Under the pieces are notes generated by a model. That model did not search any database. It worked only from the letters and a program-made list of their open reading frames with translations, and was not told the DNA's origin. From Chloroflexota bacterium (GTDB taxonomy: Bacteria > Chloroflexota > Dormibacteria > Dormibacterales > Dormibacteraceae), in the NCBI GenBank assembly GCA_005880175.1, contig VBJR01000152.1, forward strand, positions 4,350 to 68,349: a stretch of 64,000 nt of DNA, in the 5' to 3' direction. Made by a program: the position numbers and the translations under genes. Positions 53,087 through 62,760 of this stretch are shown in pieces; positions within the stretch are counted from its first letter, which is position 1; the number at the start of each line of letters is the position of its first letter.

Positions 53087-53545
53087 ATGCCGTCGTGGCC
53101 CATGTCACAGATCCAGGAGCTGCTGGAGCCCACCCTGTCCCACATGGGCTATCTGATCTATACGCTGGAGCGGTCCGGGTCGGGCGGCCGCACGCTCCGC
53201 ATCGCGATCGACAAGCCGGATGGCTACATCTCGATCGACGACTGCGAGCGCGTGAGCCAGGTGGCCGGGCCGCTGCTGGACCAGGCGAACCTCATCACGG
53301 ATTCGTATACGCTCGAGGTCTCGTCGCCGGGAGCGGAGCGCCCGCTGCGCGATCGTGCGGAGTACGAGCGGTTCGTGGGCAAGAAGGTCAACGTACGCTA
53401 CCGGTCGGGTGAGGCCGAGGTGGCGCTGGAGGGAGTGCTGGCCGGTGTCGAGGACGCCGGCATCACCGTCCGTGGTCGCCGTGACGAGGTTACTCAACTG
53501 ACATGGAACGACATCATCGCCGGGCGCCTGGTGGCGTCCCTGTAG
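53087..53545 (+). CDS. rimP: ribosome maturation factor RimP
   Basis: 152 residues. IQELLEPTLSHMGYLIYTLE, LRIAIDKPDGYISIDDCERV (conserved IDDC) and YTLEVSSPGAERPLRD (SSPG) are RimP signatures for 30S assembly. GGGAGG precedes the ATG. First gene of the rimP-nusA-ylxR group. Confidence 0.93.
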   Translation: MPSWPMSQIQELLEPTLSHMGYLIYTLERSGSGGRTLRIAIDKPDGYISIDDCERVSQVAGPLLDQANLITDSYTLEVSSPGAERPLRDRAEYERFVGKKVNVRYRSGEAEVALEGVLAGVEDAGITVRGRRDEVTQLTWNDIIAGRLVASL

Positions 53546-53547
53546 CC

Positions 53548-54534
53548 ATGCCCGAGCCGGAGTCCCCACTGGCTGCGCTGGAGCAGCTCAGCGTGGAGGT
53601 GGGGGTCCCGCTCGACGACCTCCGCCGGACCGTGGAGGAGGCCCTGGCGGCCGCCTACAAGCGCGCCTTCGAGCCGGCCGGCGAGGTGGCGGTCCACCTG
53701 TCGCCGGAGACCGGCGACATGGACGTCCTGCTCCGCGAGGCGTCGCCCGGCGGCGAGGTCACCGAGCGCCACCTGCCGGTGGACGAGTTCAAGCGGCTGG
53801 CCGCCCAGACCGCGCGGTCGGCGGTGATGCGGCACCTGCGCGACCTGGAGCGCGACCGGGCCCTGAGCGAGCTCGCGCGTCGCCACGGGGAGCTGGCCAA
53901 CGGGACCGTGGACCGCATCGAGCGCGGCGCCGTGTACGTGGACCTGGGCAAGGCCGAGGGCTGGATGCCGCCGGACGAGCAGATCCCGGGCGAGCAGCTG
54001 CACCCGGGCCGGCCCGTCACCGTGGTGGTCCTGGAGCCGAAGGCGCGGCCCCGGCAGGCGCTCGTGCGCGTGTCCCGGGCCAGCCGGATCTTCGTCCTCC
54101 GCTTATTAGAGGCGGAGGTGCCCGAGATCCACGCCGGCACCGTCCAGGTCCGGGCCATCGCCCGCGAGCCCGGCCTGCGGACGAAGATCGCCGTGGCCAG
54201 CACGGAGGCGGGGATCGACCCGGTCGGCGCCTGCGTCGGGCCCAAGGGCGTCCGCCACCGCTCGATCCTGGCCGAGCTGGGCAGCGAGCACGTGGACATC
54301 GTGCCCTGGGACCCGGACCCGGAGCGGTTCGTGGCCGGGGCGCTGGGCCCGGCGACGGTGGTGACCGTCCGCGTCGAGGCCGAAACCCGGACCGCCCACG
54401 TGCGCGTGCCGAAGGACCAGCTCTCGCTCGCGATCGGCCGCGACGGCCAGAACGCCCGCCTGGCCGCCAAGCTCACCGGCTGGCGCGTGGACATCAAGGC
54501 GGTCGAGGCCGGCGATGCCCTCGCCGAGGCATGA
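53548..54534 (+). CDS. nusA: transcription termination/antitermination protein NusA
   Basis: 328 residues. N-terminal domain EALAAAYKRAF, S1 domain ANGTVDRIERGAVYVDLGKA, KH1 VGACVGPKGVRHRSILAELG and KH2 LSLAIGRDGQNARLAAKLTGW are all present in order. It starts three bases after rimP. The last codons (GDALAEA stop) lie in the segment that has been duplicated at 54515-54600 together with the ylxR start. Confidence 0.94.
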   Translation: MPEPESPLAALEQLSVEVGVPLDDLRRTVEEALAAAYKRAFEPAGEVAVHLSPETGDMDVLLREASPGGEVTERHLPVDEFKRLAAQTARSAVMRHLRDLERDRALSELARRHGELANGTVDRIERGAVYVDLGKAEGWMPPDEQIPGEQLHPGRPVTVVVLEPKARPRQALVRVSRASRIFVLRLLEAEVPEIHAGTVQVRAIAREPGLRTKIAVASTEAGIDPVGACVGPKGVRHRSILAELGSEHVDIVPWDPDPERFVAGALGPATVVTVRVEAETRTAHVRVPKDQLSLAIGRDGQNARLAAKLTGWRVDIKAVEAGDALAEA

Positions 54535-54600
54535 CCCCCGTCTGCAAGTGGGGGCAGGCCATCGAGGAACGTCTTCGTGCCCTCGCTGAGGCATGACCCC
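54515..54600 (+). repeat. 24-base direct duplication around a remnant of the hairpin repeat
   Basis: 54515-54538 (end of nusA) and 54577-54600 (start of ylxR) match at 22 of 24 positions. Between them lies GCAAGTGGGGGCAGGCC (54544-54560), matching the head of the repeats at 41.4 and 61.5 kb but lacking the right stem arm. The simplest original arrangement is an overlap of nusA and ylxR in which ylxR began ATGCCC within nusA. The duplication gives each gene its own copy. Confidence 0.7.
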
Positions 54601-54837
54601 GTCCGCACCTGCGTCGGCTGCCGCGAGGAGGCCGGCAAGCGCGGGCTGATCCGGCTGGTCCGCGGGCCGGACGGCATCGTCCGGCGGGACCCGACCGGCC
54701 GCGCGCACGGGCGCGGGGCGTACGTGCACGACGACCCCGCCTGCCTCGAGCTGGCGCGGAAGCGCCGCGCCCTGCAGCGGGCGCTGAAGTCAGAGGTGCC
54801 CGACGCCCTGTGGGAGGACCTGACGACCGCGGTCTAG
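54577..54837 (+). CDS. ylxR: YlxR family RNA-binding protein
   Basis: 86 residues. DPVRTCVGCREEAGKRGLIR, then GRAHGRGAYVHDDPACLELA, is the YlxR (DUF448) signature, and G-R-G-A-Y is invariant. YlxR usually sits between nusA and infB and has been linked to rnpB or RNase P regulation. The GTG (changed from ATG in the upstream duplicate) starts the second copy of the duplicated segment. The end overlaps pcm on the other strand by four bases. Confidence 0.92.
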   Translation: MPSLRHDPVRTCVGCREEAGKRGLIRLVRGPDGIVRRDPTGRAHGRGAYVHDDPACLELARKRRALQRALKSEVPDALWEDLTTAV

Positions 54838-56087
54838 CCGGACCGCCGCCTGAGCGAGACGCCGATCCGCGCCTCGCCGCCGGACGGCAGGCGCCACTCC
54901 GAGCCCCGGGGCGGCCGGCCGAACGCGATCCGGACCTCGAAGTCCGCGAGCGCCGGACGGCCCCGGGCGCCCCACCGCCCGACCAGGTCCCGCAGGTCCC
55001 GCTCGGCGGCGCCGGGCTCGCCGTACACCTCGCCGTCGATCACGCTGGCGTGCGTCGCCAGCTCCCAGCGGTGGTGGAGGACGGCCAGCCCGCCGTCCCC
55101 GTCCACCAGGCCCAGGCGCCAGTCGCCGGCGCCCCCGACCGCGACGAGGCGGCGCGTGGGCGCGTCGCAGACCAGGTAGAGCAGGAGCTCCATGTCGGTG
55201 CCGCGGCCCAGCCGGGTGCGGCGGGGGCCCGCGAGCAGGGCCGCGAGGAGGCGGCGGCGGGCCGCCGGCCGGAGCCGGGCCACGCCAGGCCCGAAGACGT
55301 CGGCCCCGGTGCGCCGCGGGCCCGCCCGGTCGTACCAGCCGAGACGCGGCTGGAACGCGTCGCCGCGGCGCCCGTCGGGGGCGCGGAACGCCATGAACGC
55401 GCCGGGCACGATCGCGGTCGAGACCAGCTCGTCGCCGGCCCGCCGGAACGTGACGACGACGAACGCGACGGCGCCCTCGTGTCCGAGCGGCATCGGGAGC
55501 TCGAGCAGGCCGCCCTCGCGCAGCTGGTCGCGCCAGGCGGCGGGGACGTGGGGCGGGGTGGCGGTGACGATGATGCGGTCGTACGGGGCGCCGGCCGGCC
55601 AGCCGGCCATGCCGTCGCCGACGACCACCTCGGCGGCGTGGCCGCCGCCGGCCAGCCGGGTCCGCGCCTTGTCGGCCAGCTCGGCGTCCACGTCCACCGT
55701 CACCACGTCCCCGGCCAGCTCGGCCAGGAGCGCCGCGTTGTAGCCCGTGCCTGCGCCGATCTCCAGCACCCGCAGGCCCGGCGCCAGCTCCAGGCGCTCC
55801 AGCATCTCGGCCATGATCGCGGGCTGGCTGGACGAGCTGACGGCGACGCCGCCGTCCATCTTCGTGGCCAGCGGCTCGTCGCGGTAGACGGCGTGCAGGC
55901 CGCGCTCCTCGGCCAGCTCGGGCACGAACCGCTCGCGCGGCACCCGCAGGAACGCGGCCTCGACGGCCGGCGCCCGGACCAGCTTCCGGCGCGTCAGGTC
56001 CTCGACCAGGCGGCGACGAAGGGACTCGGAGTCGGGGGCCACCCGGTGAAGTGTGCCGTGACGGGTGTATCTTTGCCATCCCGGCAC
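54834..56087 (-). CDS. pcm: protein-L-isoaspartate O-methyltransferase, long form
   Basis: 417 residues. The PCMT domain has VPRERFVPELAEERGLHAVY, SSSSQPAIMAEMLERLEL, GLRVLEIGAGTGYNAALLAE (SAM motif I), VDVDAELADKARTRL and YDRIIVTATPPHVPAAW. It repairs isoaspartyl damage in proteins. A ~200-residue C-terminal extension (VCDAPTRRLVAVGGAGDWRL and after) is found in actinobacterial-type long PCMTs. GTG 56087 is the called start, and a GTG at 56042 is possible. It lies antisense between ylxR and infB. Confidence 0.88.
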   Translation of the reverse strand: MPGWQRYTRHGTLHRVAPDSESLRRRLVEDLTRRKLVRAPAVEAAFLRVPRERFVPELAEERGLHAVYRDEPLATKMDGGVAVSSSSQPAIMAEMLERLELAPGLRVLEIGAGTGYNAALLAELAGDVVTVDVDAELADKARTRLAGGGHAAEVVVGDGMAGWPAGAPYDRIIVTATPPHVPAAWRDQLREGGLLELPMPLGHEGAVAFVVVTFRRAGDELVSTAIVPGAFMAFRAPDGRRGDAFQPRLGWYDRAGPRRTGADVFGPGVARLRPAARRRLLAALLAGPRRTRLGRGTDMELLLYLVCDAPTRRLVAVGGAGDWRLGLVDGDGGLAVLHHRWELATHASVIDGEVYGEPGAAERDLRDLVGRWGARGRPALADFEVRIAFGRPPRGSEWRLPSGGEARIGVSLRRRSG

Positions 56088-56236
56088 CGCGCGCCGCGGT
56101 GCCGCTTCTCGCCGCCTGGCACACGAGACCCGTTCTCACGTAGCCTGACTGCGGAAGCGTCGGGGAGGCGAGCATCGGTCGGCTGGCCGCCCATGGGTTT
56201 GAGATCGACCGGAAGGGGCATAAACACAAACTCGGT

Positions 56237-58264
<2,028 letters not shown>

Positions 58265-58275
58265 GGACGGCTCCG

Positions 58276-58677
58276 ATGAGCGGCCACCGTGCCGTTCAGG
58301 TGGGCGGTCAGGTCCGGGAGGAGATCATGCAGATCATCCGCCGGGACCTGAAGGACCCCCGGATCGGCTTCGTGAGCATCACCGAGGTGCGGATGTCGTC
58401 TGACCTGCGTTCGGCCAGGGTCCGTGTGAGCGTCCTGGGCGGGGAGGAGGAAGGCCGCGCCACCCTGGCGGGCCTGCGCAGCGCGACCGGCCTGATCCGA
58501 CACGAGCTGGGCCGGCGGCTGCAGAACCTGAAGTTCACGCCCGACCTGCGCTTCGAGCTCGATCCGGGGATCGAGTACTCCGTGCGCATCTCGAAGACGC
58601 TGCGGGAGATCCTTCCTCCGCCCGAGGAGGAGGCGGCGTCCCCTGCCCCAGATGGTGACGATCGAGGAGAATGCTGA
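58276..58677 (+). CDS. rbfA: ribosome-binding factor A
   Basis: 133 residues. VGGQVREEIMQIIRRDLKDP, then RIGFVSITEVRMSSDLRSAR, and LKFTPDLRFELDPGIEYSVR are RbfA signatures (KH-like fold, 16S maturation). It starts 11 bases after infB. The last ~20 residues are an acidic tail. Overlaps or abuts nrnA. Confidence 0.94.
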   Translation: MSGHRAVQVGGQVREEIMQIIRRDLKDPRIGFVSITEVRMSSDLRSARVRVSVLGGEEEGRATLAGLRSATGLIRHELGRRLQNLKFTPDLRFELDPGIEYSVRISKTLREILPPPEEEAASPAPDGDDRGEC

Positions 58678-58681
58678 ACCG

Positions 58682-59677
58682 GTGAGCATCACGGCATTGC
58701 GCAGCGAGGTGGACCAGCTCCGCGAGCTGTGTGACCAGCATCAGCGGATCATGGTCCTCGGCCACAAGGACGCCGACGGCGACACGCTCGGCTGCAGCCT
58801 GGCGTTCGGTGAAGCGCTTCGCGCCCTCGGCAAGGACGTGTGGGTCGTCATGCCGCAGCCGCTCTCCCAGAAGTACTCCTGGATGCCGGGCTTCGACCAG
58901 ATCGCGGAGCGGCCGCCGGCCGGCTCCGACGTCAGCCTGGTCCTGTTCTTCGACGCCGGCAACATGGAGCGGTCGGGCAGCGCGGTCGAGCACATCGGCG
59001 ACCACGCCACCATCGTCAACGTCGATCACCACCCGTCCAACTCGCGGTTCGGCGACGTCAACATCGTGGACCCGGAGGCCTCGGCCGTCGGGCAGATGGT
59101 CCTGGACCTGCTGGAGCACTTCGGGTGGCGGATCACGCCGACGATGGCGACGAACCTGTACACCGCGCTCATGACGGACACCGGTGGCTTCCGCCACGAG
59201 AACACCACCCCTCGGGCGCTGCGCGACGCCGCCCGCCTGACCGCGTTCGGGGCCGACCCGGCGTACGTCGCGTCGATGGTCTACAAGTCGCGGCCGATCA
59301 CCACGGTGAAGCTCAGCGGCCTGGCGGTCAGCGGCATGCAGGTCGAGATGGACGGCCGCCTGGCCTGGGCCAAGGTGACCAGGAAGATGCTGCGCGAGGC
59401 CGGCGCGATGATGGCCGAGTCCGAGGACATCATCGACACGCTGAACAGCCTGGCCGGCCTCGACGTCGCGATCATCTTCAAGGAGATCGCGACCAGGCTG
59501 ACGAAGATCAGCGTGCGCAGCCGGGGCGCCGTGGACGCCGCGGCGCTGTGCGCCCAGTTCGGCGGCGGCGGCCACCTGCGCGCGGCCGGCGCCGAGGTCC
59601 CGCTCCGCCTGGACGAGGCCATCCCCGCCGTGCTCGAGGCCGCCCGCGAGTCGATCGACGCGGCCCGGAAGGGCTGA
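58682..59677 (+). CDS. nrnA: DHH/DHHA1 oligoribonuclease/PAP phosphatase NrnA
   Basis: About 331 residues. GHKDADGDTLGCSLAFGEAL, FFDAGNM and NVDHHPSNSRFGDVN (DHH) provide metal ligands. TALMTDTGGFRHENTTPRAL and the DHHA1 domain FGGGGHLRAAGAEV complete the family. It degrades short RNA and dephosphorylates pAp. GTG 58682 is preferred, as AGGAG lies 12 bases before it and homology starts soon after. An in-frame ATG at 58652 inside rbfA is an alternative. Confidence 0.9.
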   Translation: MSITALRSEVDQLRELCDQHQRIMVLGHKDADGDTLGCSLAFGEALRALGKDVWVVMPQPLSQKYSWMPGFDQIAERPPAGSDVSLVLFFDAGNMERSGSAVEHIGDHATIVNVDHHPSNSRFGDVNIVDPEASAVGQMVLDLLEHFGWRITPTMATNLYTALMTDTGGFRHENTTPRALRDAARLTAFGADPAYVASMVYKSRPITTVKLSGLAVSGMQVEMDGRLAWAKVTRKMLREAGAMMAESEDIIDTLNSLAGLDVAIIFKEIATRLTKISVRSRGAVDAAALCAQFGGGGHLRAAGAEVPLRLDEAIPAVLEAARESIDAARKG

Positions 59678-59682
59678 CCGCC

Positions 59683-60492
59683 GTGCGCGCGGGGGTCATC
59701 AACGTCAACAAGCCCGCGGGCGCGACGTCGTTCTCGGTCGTCGCCCACCTGCGCAAGGTGTCCCGGGCCAAGCGCGTCGGCCACGCCGGCACGCTCGACC
59801 CGCTGGCGACCGGCGTGCTGCCCATCCTCTTCGAGGCCGCGACGCGCCTGTCGGAGTTCGCGCTGCGCCTGCCCAAGACGTACGAGGCTGACGTCCACCT
59901 GGGCTTTCGCACCGCGACCGACGACGCCGAGGGGGAGCTGGAGGAGGTCGAGCCGCCGGCGTTCTCGGCCGTCAAGGTGGACGGCCAGCGCTCGTACAAG
60001 CGGGCCCGGCACGGCGACCTGACCCGGCCCGCCGCCCGCCTGGTCGAGATCCACGCGGCCGACCTGCTCGACTTCCAGCCGGGCGAGCGGCCGGTGGCCC
60101 GGATCCGCGTGACGTGCGGCAGCGGCACGTACCTCCGCTCGCTGGCGCGGGACCTGGGCGAGGCGCTCGGCGTGGGCGGCTACCTCGGCCAGCTCACGCG
60201 CACGGCGTATGGCGGTCTCCGCGTGGAGAGCGCGGTGCCACTCGCCGACCTCGCCGACCTGGACGCCGTGCAGCGGCACCTGCTGCCGGCCGAGGCCGTG
60301 CTGCCGGAGATGGAGCCGGTGCGGCTGACGGCCGAGCAGGAGGCGCAGGTGCGGCAGGGCCGGCCGGTGCGCGTGCTGCCGGAGCCGCGGCCAGGCCCGC
60401 TGCGCGCGCACGACGACCGCGGCCGCCTGGTCGCGCTGGGCCACACGGACCCGCTGCGCCGGACGTTCGTGCCCGACAAAGTGCTAGGCTGA
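59683..60492 (+). CDS. truB: tRNA pseudouridine-55 synthase TruB, internally short
   Basis: 269 residues. INVNKPAGATSFSVVAHLRK, then GHAGTLDPLATGVLPILFEA (catalytic Asp in GTLDP) and VTCGSGTYLRSLARDLGEAL are TruB motifs. Between TDDAEGELEE and VEPPAFSAVKVDGQRSY about 30-35 residues found in other TruBs are absent, but the frame is kept. It resembles the lesions in ruvB and secD and may be a deletion artefact. GTG start. The stop overlaps a CTGA at ribF. Confidence 0.9.
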   Translation: MRAGVINVNKPAGATSFSVVAHLRKVSRAKRVGHAGTLDPLATGVLPILFEAATRLSEFALRLPKTYEADVHLGFRTATDDAEGELEEVEPPAFSAVKVDGQRSYKRARHGDLTRPAARLVEIHAADLLDFQPGERPVARIRVTCGSGTYLRSLARDLGEALGVGGYLGQLTRTAYGGLRVESAVPLADLADLDAVQRHLLPAEAVLPEMEPVRLTAEQEAQVRQGRPVRVLPEPRPGPLRAHDDRGRLVALGHTDPLRRTFVPDKVLG

Positions 60493-60500
60493 CGCGCCTC

Positions 60501-61427
60501 GTGCGCCGGCACTTCGGACTGCCCGACCAGCGGCTCGGGCCGACAGCCCTCGCCGTTGGCAGCTTCGACGGCGTGCACCTCGGCCACCGCGCCGTTCTGG
60601 ACCAGCTGCTGGCCACGGCGCGCGCGCACGAGCTGACGCCGGCCTGGATCACGTTCGACCCGCACCCGCGCTGCGTGCTGGACCCCGTCAACTGCCCGCA
60701 GCAGATCACGACGCTGGACGAGCGCCTGTCGCTGGTCGAGCCGCTGGGGATCCGGCACGCGATCGTGGTCGGGTTCAACCGGGCGCTGGCCGCGCTGACG
60801 GCGGACGAGTTCATGGCGCGGCTGCTGGACGCGATGGACCTGCGCGCGCTGGTGGTCGGGTACGACTTCGCGCTCGGCCGCGGCCGGGCCGGCGACGTGC
60901 GCTGGCTGCGCGAGCACGGCAAGGGCCACGGCTACGCCGTCGAGGAGGTGCCGCCGTTCCGGCTGGAGGGCGAGGAGGTCCACAGCTCGGACGTCCGCCG
61001 GCTGCTGACGCTGGGCGAGGTGGAGGCCGCCGGCCGCCTGCTCGGCCGCGACTTCACGCTGGCCGGCCTGGTCGAGCCGGGCGACCGCATCGGCCACGAG
61101 ATCGGCTGGCCGACGGTCAACCTGGCGGTGCCGCCCGGCAAGCTGGTGCCCGGCCACGCGATCTACGCGGGCTGGGCGCGGACGCCGGTGGGCGAGCTGC
61201 AGGCCGCGATCAGCGTCGGCTACCGGCCAACCTTCGGCAAGACCGACCTGCGCGTCGAGGCGTACCTGCTCGACTTCGACGGCGACCTGTACCAGCGGCA
61301 CCTGGAGCTGCGGTTCGTCGCCCGGCTGCGGGACCAGGTCAAGTTCCCGAGCGCGGAGGCGCTGAGCTCGCAGATCGCTCGCGACGTGGAGGACACCCGG
61401 GAGGTGCTGAGCCGCACGCGCGGCTAG
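60501..61427 (+). CDS. ribF: bifunctional riboflavin kinase/FAD synthetase RibF
   Basis: 308 residues. The FAD synthetase domain has ALAVGSFDGVHLGHRAVLDQ (nucleotidyl transferase HxGH), ITFDPHPRCVL and EVPPFRLEGEEVHSSDVRRL. The riboflavin kinase domain has RIGHEIGWPTVNLAVPPGKL, GYRPTFGKTDLRVEAYLLDF and LRFVARLRDQVKF. GTG 60501 is called. A CTG at 60489 overlaps the truB stop (CTGA) and is possible, as at rsmA. Confidence 0.93.
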   Translation: MRRHFGLPDQRLGPTALAVGSFDGVHLGHRAVLDQLLATARAHELTPAWITFDPHPRCVLDPVNCPQQITTLDERLSLVEPLGIRHAIVVGFNRALAALTADEFMARLLDAMDLRALVVGYDFALGRGRAGDVRWLREHGKGHGYAVEEVPPFRLEGEEVHSSDVRRLLTLGEVEAAGRLLGRDFTLAGLVEPGDRIGHEIGWPTVNLAVPPGKLVPGHAIYAGWARTPVGELQAAISVGYRPTFGKTDLRVEAYLLDFDGDLYQRHLELRFVARLRDQVKFPSAEALSSQIARDVEDTREVLSRTRG

Positions 61428-61479
61428 AGTTCACGTCGACTTGACGCGCGTCCTGGTGATTGGAGGAGGGATCGCCGGC
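61425..61479 (+). repeat. 55-base direct duplication, upstream copy of the glpB start
   Basis: Near-identical to 61644-61697. It contains TAGAGT, a TTG 10 bases later and the codons for TRVLVIGGGIAG, so it is a complete duplicate of the glpB promoter and first 13 codons. The frame then enters the hairpin repeat and stops at 61662. Confidence 0.8.
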
Positions 61480-61643
61480 CCTGAGCAAGGGGGGCAGGCC
61501 CCCCTTCCAGAACCCCCACTTGTCCGGGACGTTGGGGGCGCCTGCGGCGCATCCCTTCGGGTCTCAGCTCGCCTCTGTGGGGTCGGGAAGATCAGCTCAC
61601 ACGCTCGGGCCAAGCCCTTGCTTACGCCGACCCCGTGGGCCTG
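61480..61643 (+). repeat. hairpin repeat, copy C (between duplicated glpB starts)
   Basis: The head is AAGGGGGG and CCCCCCTT around CAGG (61487-61506). Compared with copies A1/A2 both arms have changed in compensating fashion. The central GCGCC-TGC-GGCGC stem and the 3' part with CACACGCTCGGGCCAAGCCC (up to 61623) match copy A in the same order and orientation. Confidence 0.8.
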
Positions 61644-61649
61644 TAGAGT
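61644..61649 (+). promoter_or_regulatory. -10 hexamer TAGAGT, leaderless promoter of glpB
   Basis: TAGAGT lies nine bases before the glpB TTG. The same hexamer and start occur in the upstream duplicate at 61425-61443. Confidence 0.5.
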
Positions 61650-61658
61650 TCAGTCGCC

Positions 61659-62759
61659 TTGACGCGCGTCCTGGTGATTGGAGGAGGGATCGCCGGCTGC
61701 ATGGCCGCGCTCGGCGCGGTACAGGCCGGCGCGGAGGTCATGCTCGTCAGCCGCGCCCCGGGCGCCACGGCCCTCTATGCCGGCGGCATGGAGATCGCGG
61801 CGGAGCTGAGGGAGATGCGGGCCCTGGCCGCGAGCCAGCCCTACCATCCGTTCGTGCGGCTGGGCCTGAACGACTTCGAGCTGGTGACGCTGCTCGACGA
61901 GGTCTGCTACCGGGTCCAGGAGGCGCTCCTGCGGGCGGGCTTGCGCATCGCCGGCAATTGGCGCACCACCGGCTGGTACGCGGACGTCCACGGCGGCGTG
62001 CGCCCGGCGCACCTGGTGCCCGAGTCCGTGTTCCCGGGCGAGCTGGGCGGCCTGCAGGGCAAGCGCGTGGCCGTGGTCGGCGTGAGCGCGATCGGCGACT
62101 ACGACGCGGTCGCGACCGCCGGCGCGCTGGAGGAGGCGGGCGTGCGGGCGATGCCGGTGTCCGTCTCGATGGAGCTGCCCCAGTCGGCCTCGCTCAGCGA
62201 CCTGTTCGGCCGCCAGGCACCCGAGATCCGGGAGGTCGTCGAGGCGGTGGCCTATCCTCCCGGGCTGGTGCAACTGCCCGAGAACGGCTTCGAGCTGCTG
62301 GCCACCCTGCCCTCCCCGCACGGCTGGCGGCTGCAGCAGGCGCTCGACGCGGCCCTGGCCGACCACGGCGTGGACGTGGCCCAGGGCGAGATCTCGGGCG
62401 TCCGCGCGCGGGGGCGCCAGGTCGAGGCGGCGCTGACCGCGAGCACCGAGCTGGCGGCCGACCGGTTCGTGCTGGCCACCGGCCGCTACCTGAGCGGCGG
62501 GCTGGTCAAGCACCGGGTGGTCCGCGAGCCGGTGTGCGACCTGGGCGTGTTCCACGAGGGCGTGCGTGTGGACCGGGAGTGGCCGCTGCGCCTGCGCCAC
62601 CTGGAGCAGCTCTCGCCGCACCCCGCGTTCCGGACCGGCGTCCTGACCGACGACCGCCTGCGGCCGGTCGGCTGGGACGGTCTGCTCGCGTACGACAACC
62701 TCCGGGCGGCCGGCTCACTGCTCGGCGGCTACGACTTCATCCGCGGCTACGGGTTCGGC
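61659..62759 (+). CDS. glpB: GlpB-like anaerobic glycerol-3-phosphate dehydrogenase subunit B
   Basis: About 367 residues. TRVLVIGGGIAGCMAALGAV (FAD loop), SRAPGATALYAGGMEIAAEL, ELPQSASLSDLFGRQAPEIR and NLRAAGSLLGGYDFIRGYGF are GlpB family features (FAD subunit that links GlpA to GlpC). The C-terminal ~15-20 residues usually following GYGFG are missing. The frame runs on into the next gene without a stop, so the 3' boundary given is approximate and a deletion across the gene junction is likely. TTG start. Confidence 0.8.
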
Positions 62760-62760
62760 G

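Noticed and set aside
61441..61662. A 73-residue protein starting TRVLVIGGGIAG
   Set aside because: It is only the duplicated first codons of glpB running into the hairpin repeat, so it is unlikely to be functional.
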